DNA of 64,000 nt from Maribellus sp. YY47 (GTDB taxonomy: Bacteria > Bacteroidota > Bacteroidia > Bacteroidales > Prolixibacteraceae). Location of the stretch: NCBI RefSeq assembly GCF_023111095.1, contig NZ_JALGYW010000003.1, forward strand, positions 7,446-71,445. Direction: 5' to 3'. Below are positions 52,738 through 61,486 of the stretch, in pieces. Each line of letters begins with the position of its first letter. Position 1 is the stretch's first letter. The translations under genes and the position numbers were made by a program. Below the pieces are notes generated by a model. The model saw only the letters and a list, made by a program, of their open reading frames with translations, was not told the DNA's origin and made no database searches.

Positions 52738-53379
52738 TACCTTCAGATTTTTATTATCAAAACTCTGAACCCATAAACAATAAACTGCAGAACTTTAGCG
52801 AATTAGCCTTGCCGGTTAAAAAGGGAATTTTAAATTTCCTGATAACCGGTCAAGGCTTCGCTCCTGTTTGTCGACTGAACTGGTCAACTGTTATTACTAA
52901 TTGGGTTCCATTTTGACTAATTAGTTTTTAATTATTTTAATATATAGAAACTACAAAATCTCATTCCAATTCCCAGAAATATATTTCGGTATAATTGCTC
53001 TGATTTGATTCCACATACAGCAATATTTGCTTTTCACTGAAACATATTTTCTTAAGCGAATTCCCATCACTCCACCATAAACATCTAATTAAAGCCAGCA
53101 TTTTCTTCAATGTCTAACATCATCAAAGATCTCATGGGAAAGAGTATCGACTCAATAAAACTAGTTTTTAAGAAAGCTGAAATGGCCTCATCTATTGTTC
53201 TCTCTTCAACTTAAATTGCTGAAAAGTATCTCTGTTTGATTTAATATTTCAGCTTTCACAATATCATTTTTTACCCGAGCCATAAGAATCTGATTTTCTT
53301 GAACTAGCGTAATTGAACTGTCACCAATAACTCATGCTTAATTACTAAAAACCTTTGCGGCATATCGATTGTAGCTAAC
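52738..53379. other. Long gap with hairpin and possible gene remnants
   Basis: There is no confident gene in these 642 bases. A long hairpin has outer arms GCCTTGCCGGTTA (52806-52818) / TAACCGGTCAAGGC (52843-52856), one bulged base, and an AT-rich palindromic centre. No T-run follows. A 46-codon ORF at 52961-53101 is listed separately. A second open stretch at about 53209-53330 on the minus strand reads ...QENQILMARVKNDIVKAEIL... and looks coding-like but has no start. Confidence 0.4.
52961..53101 (-). CDS. Small ORF or gene remnant, unknown function
   Basis: This 46-residue frame runs MLALIRCLWWSDGNSLKKIC then FSEKQILLYVESNQSNYTEI and FWELE. The composition is protein-like (balanced charges, no low complexity), but it lies alone in a long gap without a clear ribosome-binding site. 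A neighbouring coding-like stretch in the same direction suggests the two may be pieces of one decayed gene. I recognise no family. Confidence 0.3.
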   Translation of the reverse strand: MLALIRCLWWSDGNSLKKICFSEKQILLYVESNQSNYTEIYFWELE

Positions 53380-54729
53380 TCATCTCCCAGTAACCTGCAA
53401 ATAATTGGTAATAGATACCTTGTATTGATTTTTCGCCTCTATTAGTTTGTCCTCTGTTTCAGCCTTCAGTGCTCTTGCCTCCAATAAGTCTGACAATTGG
53501 ATTAAACCATTGTTATAACTATCCTGATTTACCTTGAGATTTTCGGTCGTTTGTTCCAATGTTTCTTCAATCAACTCGACCTTGTCGTTGGCTTCCTTTA
53601 GGTCTGTCCATCCTTTTTCCATTTGCAGGTTAAGTAATCCAGAGGCATCCTCCATTACATTTTGTGTCATTGTTTCTCTGAATTTCATTTCTTTTAATTT
53701 ATGCTTGCCTCCCCACCAGTCTGAGATAGGAACAGATACAGAAGCATATACCATGCCGTTGAAATTCCCATCGATATTATTTTCAAACTGGTCAAGATAA
53801 TATCCTGTCACACCAACACCGATAGAGGGTAGGTAATCGCCCCTTTTCATCTTTGTTTCCAGTTTTGAAGCGGCGACTGACTTCTCTAAAAGTTTGTATT
53901 CGGCGCGTTTTGTAAGAACTTCCGCGTTAGGTACAAAATATGTTTCAGGAAGCGAATAATCATCTAGATTACCTTCTAAAACAATATCTGAACTATAGTT
54001 TATTCCGATGGTTTGACAGAGTCGCATCAGGGCAAGTTTTTTCCCATTTTGTAACTGGGTATTGTTTACCTGCAATTCACTCTGCTTAATTGTTACTTTC
54101 AGTAAGTCGTTTTTAATAACCAGTCCGTTCTTATATGCATTATACACCTGAACATAAAGCGTATCCAAAAAACGGATATAGCTGTCAAGTGTCTTTTGTT
54201 TTTCCTGAAGGGTAATTACTTGCCAATACTCTTTTTCAGTTTTCAGTAAAATGTCGTTCTCCGACAACTTTTGTTGTTTTTCCTTGACTTCAATATTGAG
54301 TTCACTAAGATTATTTCCCGTCCTGATTCGACCACCGGCATATACAGGTTGCTTCACATCCACATAACCAACTGCCATTTGGTTAAGCAGCCCCAAACTA
54401 ACATCAGGCATATATGCAAACTGTGTGGCTGTGGCAAGGTTAGCAGGGTTGCCGTCATACACGGGCAGATTACCGCCTTGCATGTAGGTCTCCAGAAGAG
54501 GGTCAATTGCCTGCATTCCCATGGCAGAGGCGCTCATGCTTGGAAAATATTTGGTGAAGGCATTTTTTTTAATTTCCCTGGCAGCCTCCAGTTCCAAAGT
54601 ACTATTTTTTACATTAGCATTATTTTGCAACGCCAACGATTTACTTTTTTCCAACGTAAGTTGCGTCTGGGCATATCCATGAAAAGAAACACCCAGCATG
54701 TACATTACAACTATAATAATTTTTTGCAT
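53380..54729 (-). CDS. TolC-family outer-membrane efflux protein
   Basis: This 449-residue protein has a signal peptide (to GYAQ) and two TolC-type repeats, each beginning with a long helix (TLEKSKSLALQNNANVKNST at about 24-43 and a second at about 270-300). Late coiled coil includes ANDKVELIEETLEQTTENL and NGLIQLSDLLEARALKAETE. It should be the outer-membrane duct of a tripartite pump. It lies 18 bases after the RND transporter on the same strand, so the three pump genes form one operon. Confidence 0.93.
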   Translation of the reverse strand: MQKIIIVVMYMLGVSFHGYAQTQLTLEKSKSLALQNNANVKNSTLELEAAREIKKNAFTKYFPSMSASAMGMQAIDPLLETYMQGGNLPVYDGNPANLATATQFAYMPDVSLGLLNQMAVGYVDVKQPVYAGGRIRTGNNLSELNIEVKEKQQKLSENDILLKTEKEYWQVITLQEKQKTLDSYIRFLDTLYVQVYNAYKNGLVIKNDLLKVTIKQSELQVNNTQLQNGKKLALMRLCQTIGINYSSDIVLEGNLDDYSLPETYFVPNAEVLTKRAEYKLLEKSVAASKLETKMKRGDYLPSIGVGVTGYYLDQFENNIDGNFNGMVYASVSVPISDWWGGKHKLKEMKFRETMTQNVMEDASGLLNLQMEKGWTDLKEANDKVELIEETLEQTTENLKVNQDSYNNGLIQLSDLLEARALKAETEDKLIEAKNQYKVSITNYLQVTGR

Positions 54730-54747
54730 TATCTTCTTTTTTATTTT

Positions 54748-57700
54748 TTACTTCGCAGCTTCGGGATTTTGATGTTTATCCGCATTCCTGTATGCCAATG
54801 CATATAGAAGCGGGAGCATGATTAAAATAAATAGCATGGATATCAACGTGCCGAAACAGATAACCGTTCCCATCGGAGCCCAAAGCGGACTTTTACTAAT
54901 AATCATCGGGATAACTCCCATGGAGGCAGCAAGCGAGGTAAGCAAAATAGGCCGCATTCGCCTTTCACCGGCCTTCAGGCAAGCCTCCATCACAGGCATG
55001 TTATGCTTATGTCGAAGTTCCTGTATGTAATCGTACATAATGATCCCATTCCTGACAATAATGCCAATCAAACTCACCAAGCCAAGTACTGAAGTTATAC
55101 TAAATTCCATATCCATAATCCACAAACCTACAGCCGCCCCTAAGAAACTGAAGGTAGTCGACGCAAATACTAATGTTGCCAAACCAACACTCTTAAAATG
55201 AAATACCAGTATAAAGTAGATCATTATCACGGCAATGAGCAATCCGTTAATTATCTCAGGTAAGGTCTCTTCTGTATCTTCTTTTACCCCGCCGTAAGAA
55301 ATTTGAATGTGCTTGCTGGTGATTTCGTTGGAAAGGTTATCAACCAATTTTTCAACTTTCTTTTGTACCGGCTCCACTCGCTCTCCTCTTTTCAAATCGA
55401 TATAGACTGATAGCGTACGAACACCATTTCGGCGAACAATCTGTCCCTCGTTCCAGTCTGTAGTAACCTTAGCTACCTGCCTCAAAGGTACTGCGGGAGA
55501 AAACAGGCCGGATACATATTCGTTTTCAATATCCGAGGCAAACGGATCCTTATTTTCCCATTTCGATTTAAGTACAACCGGAACTTTGTCATCGTTTTCC
55601 CAAACCGTAGTTATGGGCAACCCGCCAAATCGTGCAGCCAGACCAATTCCCAAAAGCCCTTCACTAATCCCCAATCGGTTTGACTCGACCGGATCCAAGG
55701 TTACGCGAACATCTGGAAGAATTTCTTCATAGTTCGTATATATTCGGAGTGGTTCATCCAAAGTAGAAGCTACCTCCTTAACTTGCTCCGCCGCCTTTTT
55801 TAGGTCACCAATATTATCGCCGCTTAACCGGACTTCAATATCCGCGTCAACGCCACTTTGATAATCCAACTGTTTGAATTTCACAAAAGCATCCGGATAG
55901 TGGTGCGCATATTTTGTTGCATATTCATCAAGTATTTCGATGGTTGCCTCGTTCGAGACAGTATTTACAATGAACTGCGCAAAGTTAGAACCACCGATCT
56001 TTGGCGCATAGGTAGTTTGAAAACGAGGTGAGCCGCTCCCCATAAAAATAGTTACCGATTTTACACGCCCATCTTTTTTCAATATACTGCTCATATCGTT
56101 CGCCACTGCTGCTGTTTCGTCCAATGAACTCCCCTGCGGAAGAAATATTTCCACAGCAAACTGGTTTCGTTCGGCAACAGGCATTAGTTTTAGCGGAAGT
56201 TTGAGAAATAGAGTAACCCCTGCAACAACTGACAAAATGCCGATAATAAACGTCAATTTAGAATGCTGGAATACTTTAGTCAACACTTTATTATAAAATG
56301 ACTGTACATAATCCAGAAACGATCTTTTGCGGGGAACATTTTTGTCTTGATCAGCATGCAAACCCTTCTTAATTACGACATATTGCAAAAAAGGTACAAA
56401 CAATACAGCTACTGCCAATGAAATGCCCAGTGTGATAAGTATCGTCCAGGGAAATGCTTTTAAGAAATCGTAGAATTGCCCGGTAAATGTAGCAAGGAAA
56501 GGGAAGAAGGTAATGCTGATCGCCAAAGTTGCAGATAGGATTGCTTTGAAATATTCCCCAGCACTTTTAGTTGCAGCCTCCTGTCGTGGCATTCCTTCAT
56601 CTAGCTTTTCAAGATAACTATCCACAATAACGATAGAGTTATCAACAATCATTCCCAACACTACAATTAACGCCGCCAGGGTAACAGTGTTCAATTCGAT
56701 ACCAAAGCCAAACATGATTGTTAACGATATAAAAATGGTAATGGGTATAGTTGATGCAGCAACCCCGGCGACTCGGAACGGCAACAGTGCCATTACAACC
56801 AAAACAACTGCTAAAATTGCAATTCCGAGCTCTTTCAAAAAAGCTTTAATTGAGTCATCAACTACTCGTGGCTGGTCGGCAATTCGGAAAACCTTCACAT
56901 CATCAGGCAAAGATTTTTCAAATTCTTTCATAATAACTTCAACATCCTTCCCATATTGAACAATGTTGTATCCCTCCCTCATTTCTGTCGAAAGTATTAA
57001 ACACTTTTTCCCGTTACTAATCGTGTAATTTGATGCTTTGGGGTATTCGCGAACCACTTTGGCCACATCTTTCAAACGAATGTGATTACCCTGCGGATCG
57101 GAGTATACTATTAATTCTTCCAGGTCCCTCTCTGTGTCAAAAGGCCGGGAAACGTGAATGGGAATCAACATTTGCTCATTGTCGACTTTGCCGGAAACAC
57201 CGACCATTCCCTTACTCAACAAAGTCTGATACAAGTTAAACACGTTTATGCCATAACTGGCAACTTTTTCTTTATCAATGTAAATACTCAGTTGTTCATT
57301 CTGTAAACCGTAGCGGCGGAGGTTGGATACCGACTCCACGGTGCGAAGCTTATCTTCCAACGCTTCAAGATAATCTTTCAACTGCCAGTATGTCTTTGTG
57401 TCGGACTCCAGTGCAATTAGCAATGCTGAGGTATCGCCGAAGTCATCATTGGCAATCAAAGCCACCACGCCCAGTGGTAATTGTGGCTTAAAAGTAGACA
57501 GTCCATGCTTGATTTTTGACCAGACTTCATCCTTATTATTCACGTCATCATTCAGTTCTACAAATATGTAGACAATGCCATCCCTAGATTGAGAGTAAGT
57601 TCCTGATTTCTTTACTTCTTTATACGTAAAAAGGAAATTTTCGAGTGGCTTTGCGAGTTGTTCTTCCACTTCCGAAGAAGTTGCTCCCGGATATACCCCC

Positions 57701-57855
57701 ACTACAATACCTTCGCGAATGGTAAACACGGGAAATTCCTGTTTGGGCATCTTATACAATGCAAAAATGCCGCAAAGTATCAGCGAACTGATGAGTAGCA
57801 GCACAATCCTGTTATACTGCATAGCCATTGCTATGAGTCCTTTATTTTCTTTCAT
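54748..57855 (-). CDS. RND-family efflux transporter (AcrB/HAE1-like)
   Basis: This 1035-residue protein starts MKENKGLIAMAMQYNRIVLL and is a full RND pump: about 12 membrane segments and two large periplasmic loops. The central proton-relay region VVLGMIVDNSIVIVDSYLE (about 395-415) resembles the IVDNAIV pattern of HAE1 pumps. The middle segment carries the Asp-Asn pair rather than the double Asp of AcrB, as in many Bacteroidota relatives. Substrate is unknown. The ORF is open further upstream, but the chosen ATG lies 13 bases after the adaptor gene. Confidence 0.92.
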   Translation of the reverse strand: MKENKGLIAMAMQYNRIVLLLISSLILCGIFALYKMPKQEFPVFTIREGIVVGVYPGATSSEVEEQLAKPLENFLFTYKEVKKSGTYSQSRDGIVYIFVELNDDVNNKDEVWSKIKHGLSTFKPQLPLGVVALIANDDFGDTSALLIALESDTKTYWQLKDYLEALEDKLRTVESVSNLRRYGLQNEQLSIYIDKEKVASYGINVFNLYQTLLSKGMVGVSGKVDNEQMLIPIHVSRPFDTERDLEELIVYSDPQGNHIRLKDVAKVVREYPKASNYTISNGKKCLILSTEMREGYNIVQYGKDVEVIMKEFEKSLPDDVKVFRIADQPRVVDDSIKAFLKELGIAILAVVLVVMALLPFRVAGVAASTIPITIFISLTIMFGFGIELNTVTLAALIVVLGMIVDNSIVIVDSYLEKLDEGMPRQEAATKSAGEYFKAILSATLAISITFFPFLATFTGQFYDFLKAFPWTILITLGISLAVAVLFVPFLQYVVIKKGLHADQDKNVPRKRSFLDYVQSFYNKVLTKVFQHSKLTFIIGILSVVAGVTLFLKLPLKLMPVAERNQFAVEIFLPQGSSLDETAAVANDMSSILKKDGRVKSVTIFMGSGSPRFQTTYAPKIGGSNFAQFIVNTVSNEATIEILDEYATKYAHHYPDAFVKFKQLDYQSGVDADIEVRLSGDNIGDLKKAAEQVKEVASTLDEPLRIYTNYEEILPDVRVTLDPVESNRLGISEGLLGIGLAARFGGLPITTVWENDDKVPVVLKSKWENKDPFASDIENEYVSGLFSPAVPLRQVAKVTTDWNEGQIVRRNGVRTLSVYIDLKRGERVEPVQKKVEKLVDNLSNEITSKHIQISYGGVKEDTEETLPEIINGLLIAVIMIYFILVFHFKSVGLATLVFASTTFSFLGAAVGLWIMDMEFSITSVLGLVSLIGIIVRNGIIMYDYIQELRHKHNMPVMEACLKAGERRMRPILLTSLAASMGVIPMIISKSPLWAPMGTVICFGTLISMLFILIMLPLLYALAYRNADKHQNPEAAK

Positions 57856-57868
57856 CTTGGAAACTGTT

Positions 57869-58918
57869 TTAATTATTGACCAAGACTTCTGTTCCTTCAC
57901 TGATGTTCTGATAGCCGGAAACAATCAGCTCGTCACCCGTTTCCAATCCACCTATTATCTGTACGCCATTCTCAAATAACTTACCCAAGGTTACTTCCCG
58001 GTAAATAGCTTTGTTTTGTTTGTCTCTCAACCAGACGAACCGATTGCCGGAGTAGTCTACCTGTATCGACTTTATCGGTATTATTATTTTGACATTCTCA
58101 TTTTCCCCAGTATCTTGGAGATAGACACGACAAACCATACCGGGCATAATTCTGGCATGAGGGTTGTCCACCTTTGCCTTTATGTCATAGGTGTGCGAAA
58201 TAGGGTTGGCAAGTACTCCTTTTTCAACTATTCGTCCCTCAAAGGTCTCATTGCCTAGAGCCGAAATCTGTATATGGCAAATCGTTCCGGTTTTGATTGC
58301 AGAGATTTCCCCCTCCGGAATTGCCGTTTTGATTTTTACGGTATTGACGTTTACCAAATTTAGAACCGGCGTGCCAGGCATGACGTTGGCCCCTGGCTCC
58401 AAATAGCGCTTACCAATAACCCCGTCTTGAGAAGCATACATATAGCAATCCTGCAAATTCTTCCTGGCAATAGCCTCACTTGCCTGTGCCTGTTCCAATT
58501 GCGTTTTTATATCTACAAATTGTATTTCCGGTAAGCTTTTATTATCATACATAGCAGACATACGATTATAAGCATCTTCAGCTTGTCTTAATTTAGCCAA
58601 AGACAACTCATGTGCATTCATAAGTGAGGTGGTATTTAACACGGCCAATAATTGGCCTTTTAAGACACCTTGCCCTTCATATACATTTAATTGCTCGATA
58701 GTTCCGTGAACAAGGAAACTCAGATCGAACGTATTTTCGCCCTCTACTGTCCCAATATATTCCTGCGGGTATAGATTACTATCTTGTCTAATCACTTTTG
58801 TTTTAACACGAATCTTTTTGTCTTTACTTTCTACTTTAGAGTGAGAACAAGCAGAAACGACCAATATGAAGGATAAAATGCTTGAATGTTTTACCAATGT
58901 GAATAATAGTTTCATCAT
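57869..58918 (-). CDS. RND periplasmic adaptor (membrane fusion) lipoprotein
   Basis: This 349-residue protein has a lipoprotein signal ending VVSACSHSK (Cys about 24) and a biotinyl-lipoyl half (GTIEQLNVYEGQGVLKGQLL, about 71-90). A helical hairpin, the second lipoyl half (YASQDGVIGKRYLEPGANV) and a C-terminal beta barrel with a membrane-proximal domain (AIYREVTLGKLFENGVQIIGG) follow. It links the RND pump to the TolC duct. It is the first gene of the pump operon and divergent from the AraC regulator 134 bases away. Confidence 0.93.
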   Translation of the reverse strand: MMKLLFTLVKHSSILSFILVVSACSHSKVESKDKKIRVKTKVIRQDSNLYPQEYIGTVEGENTFDLSFLVHGTIEQLNVYEGQGVLKGQLLAVLNTTSLMNAHELSLAKLRQAEDAYNRMSAMYDNKSLPEIQFVDIKTQLEQAQASEAIARKNLQDCYMYASQDGVIGKRYLEPGANVMPGTPVLNLVNVNTVKIKTAIPEGEISAIKTGTICHIQISALGNETFEGRIVEKGVLANPISHTYDIKAKVDNPHARIMPGMVCRVYLQDTGENENVKIIIPIKSIQVDYSGNRFVWLRDKQNKAIYREVTLGKLFENGVQIIGGLETGDELIVSGYQNISEGTEVLVNN

Positions 58919-59021
58919 CTTCTTATACTGTTTAATTTATGACTGGACAAATTTCGGGGTAAAAGTTTATGTAATAGGAATTAATTAGTCCACAAGAATG
59001 GTCAAAAAGTCCCTTTTTTTA

Positions 59022-59029
59022 TACATTTG
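59022..59029 (+). promoter_or_regulatory. -7 box of the AraC-regulator promoter
   Basis: TACATTTG matches TAnnTTTG exactly and implies a start site about 19 bases before the ATG at 59053. No -33 TTTG is obvious. The 134-base divergent region must also hold the pump promoter. Confidence 0.55.
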
Positions 59030-59052
59030 TCATAGAACAGAAAACTAGTTAG

Positions 59053-59946
59053 ATGCAAAACGATATTCAGAGTAAGGTTGGAGTTAATGATATCGCCAAA
59101 CAGAAGCATGAAAAAATAATAGATGCAACAAGTGGATTCATTTCTTCAAAAGAAGAGATGGACATTGGCGAACTTTTAATCAATTACCAGTTCCCTAACA
59201 TAATAGAAGAAATCGCTTTTGTATTTTGTTTAGAGGGAAATGCCAAAATCAAAATAAACCTCATCGATTATGAGGTGCACAAAGACTCGGTTACAATCCT
59301 TGGGCATAATAATATTGTTCAGATTCTGGACCATAGTGACGACTTCAGGATCAGCTTTCTTTTCTTTACGTTTGATTTCTTCTCCAGCATAAGACTGCCG
59401 ACACAATTAGGAGACATTGCAAAGACCATAGAAACACAACCATGCCTATACCCAAGCAAACCCGATTTTGAAAAACTTCTTGCGACTCAGCAACTCATCA
59501 ATCTTCAATACGGATCCAGTGATTCCTACAGGGACGAAATCGTCAGAAATTTATTATATGCGCTGGTATATCAGCTTTTACAGCAATATGTTGTCAATGC
59601 TAACAAGGGTCAGCAAAAGGCATTCAGTCGGAAACAAGATATTTATATGAAATTCATGACGTTGCTATTTGAGAAATACAAAATTGAACGAAGCGTTCAG
59701 TTTTATGCGGATCAGTTACACCTCACTCGAAAGTATTTTTCCAGGGTAGTTCTTGAAGTTAGCAATAAAAAGCCTTCAGAATGGATAGAAGAGATGGTCG
59801 TCATGACAGCCAAGGCTCTGTTAAAAGGTTCAGATATGACCGCTGCCCAAATTGCTGATGACTTGAATTTTAGCAGTTCCTCTTTTTTTGGTGCTTATTT
59901 TAAAAAACGAGTTAATTTGTCTCCACTACAATACCGAGAGTTATAA
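59053..59946 (+). CDS. AraC-family transcriptional regulator
   Basis: This 297-residue protein has an N-terminal cupin-like domain (about 30-150: FCLEGNAKIKINLIDYEV) and a C-terminal AraC DNA-binding domain with two HTH units. The first includes SVQFYADQLHLTRKYFSRVV; the second is TAAQIADDLNFSSSSFFGAY, then FKKRVNLSPLQYREL, the usual end. It is divergent from the RND efflux operon and is probably its activator or repressor. The inducer is unknown. Confidence 0.92.
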   Translation: MQNDIQSKVGVNDIAKQKHEKIIDATSGFISSKEEMDIGELLINYQFPNIIEEIAFVFCLEGNAKIKINLIDYEVHKDSVTILGHNNIVQILDHSDDFRISFLFFTFDFFSSIRLPTQLGDIAKTIETQPCLYPSKPDFEKLLATQQLINLQYGSSDSYRDEIVRNLLYALVYQLLQQYVVNANKGQQKAFSRKQDIYMKFMTLLFEKYKIERSVQFYADQLHLTRKYFSRVVLEVSNKKPSEWIEEMVVMTAKALLKGSDMTAAQIADDLNFSSSSFFGAYFKKRVNLSPLQYREL

Positions 59947-60447
59947 TTTTTATTCATTCTCACTTTCCCTCCCATCCTATTCGACACTGTTTCGGTTATA
60001 TATATATTGATAGTCGCAGTGCCCTAACCCCTGAGTACTCATAGTTAATGAGTTTCTATTTCTACAATATAGTCCTTGATTCGACTATATAAGTTTCTAT
60101 TCTAAAAAGTGCCTTTTTGAACATATTTGAAGTTGTTTTGACAATTTAATGACAAAAATAACCCCTTATATTTGCTGTTAACAATCTAATCTATTAATAA
60201 ACAGAAAAATAACAAATATGTGGGAACAATTTTGTAAATAAATTCTATCAGAATTGGGGTACAGATTGCTTGATTAAGAAAACTTTCAAGATTGATTTAA
60301 ATGCATGTAAGTAATACTGGGTCGTCAATCGAAATGAGTATTAATTTTTAGTGTGGCATTTTATAATACAGATCATAAATGTTCAGAAAACATTAAGGAT
60401 ACTCGCAAAATTTCGTATCAGACTAAAAAAGCTAAAAAACGGAAGAT
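59947..60447. other. Gap between the AraC gene and the small outer-membrane protein gene
   Basis: There is no supported gene in these 501 bases. TATATTTG at 60167-60174 is a perfect -7 box facing right, but its leader to the gene at 60448 would be about 270 bases. TAATTTTT near 60341 (7/8) is an alternative closer promoter. Confidence 0.4.
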
Positions 60448-61056
60448 ATGAAGAATACAATAAAAATAATCCTTATAGTCGTTGCTTGTCTATCGGTTAA
60501 AGTTGCCTCTGCTCAATTTCGTATTGGAATTACAGGAGGTGTTGGCGGAGCGACTCAGTCTGCTATTGGAAATGTTTACGATAATGATGACGTGCTAATA
60601 GGTTTTAACACAGGACTATTTGCAAGGAATTATTTTGCTGAAAACTTCTCATTAAAGACAAGTCTATTATATGCAGCAAAAGGCAGAACTTTTAATATTA
60701 AACAAAATGGTGAATTTTCCGAGCAAAAGAATAAGCTAAGCTACTTGGTGATTCCTTTTGAAGTAGAACATTATATACCGTTGGAAAAAGACAAGCTATT
60801 CGTTGGAGCGGGACCATATACAGGTATATTATTATATGCCAATCAGAAACTGAATGGCATCCGAACTAAGATAAATGACGAAATAGATGATTTCGATTTT
60901 GGATTAACTTTCGAAATGGGTTATAGTACAATAATATTTTCAAAAACAGAATTACAATTATCAATCAGCTATGATATGGGTTTGAGTAAAATTGCTGATT
61001 ATGATAATGATTTCCGAAATAAGAGTTTGGTTTTTAATGTTGGTATTTTGTTATAA
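60448..61056 (+). CDS. Small outer-membrane beta-barrel (PorT-like) protein
   Basis: This 202-residue protein has a signal peptide (MKNTIKIILIVVACLSVKVASA) and eight or so amphipathic strands (FRIGITGGVGGATQSAIGN at the start, a NKSLVFNVGILL ending), the layout of the outer-membrane protein beta-barrel/PorT family. The role is unknown; such proteins are common in Bacteroidota membranes. It stands alone, with a long leader before it. Confidence 0.85.
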   Translation: MKNTIKIILIVVACLSVKVASAQFRIGITGGVGGATQSAIGNVYDNDDVLIGFNTGLFARNYFAENFSLKTSLLYAAKGRTFNIKQNGEFSEQKNKLSYLVIPFEVEHYIPLEKDKLFVGAGPYTGILLYANQKLNGIRTKINDEIDDFDFGLTFEMGYSTIIFSKTELQLSISYDMGLSKIADYDNDFRNKSLVFNVGILL

Positions 61057-61486
61057 GCCATTTTTTGATGATTTACAGTAAAAGCTAATTATGAAATATA
61101 CAGATAATAGGAATGATAAAACCTAAGGTTGTAAAAATGCTTTCGAGTATGGAAACTTTTTAATCAAGATGAAATTAATTCAGTCTTTGGAATAAGAAGA
61201 TCATTGATTTTAATGTAAGGATGGAATGTTTTGATCGCATTTGATTGAGGATTGAGACGTATATAAATACCCCAATATTTAAATAGCATACAGTAGTGTT
61301 TGGAATCGGGATAAGAGTGACCCCCTGTTATAAAATCATCATTGGAATGGATACAGGGGGTATTTTTGAACGTAGATTCTGCAAAATTAAACGGCTTGGT
61401 TATAAAATAATCGAACCATTCTAATTATTTGTACGGCAATTTACACGATGTAGCACAGATATTTTTAAAAAATAACTCTCTAGGCA
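61057..61486. other. Gap with inverted repeat, possible IS end relic
   Basis: There is no gene in these 430 bases. ACCCCCTGT (61320-61328) and ACAGGGGGT (61353-61361) are perfect inverted arms with a 24-base loop, followed by ATTTTTG. It could be a long-loop terminator. The preceding GGAATCGGGATAAGAGTG resembles the ends of IS21-type elements in Bacteroidota, but no transposase is present. Confidence 0.35.
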
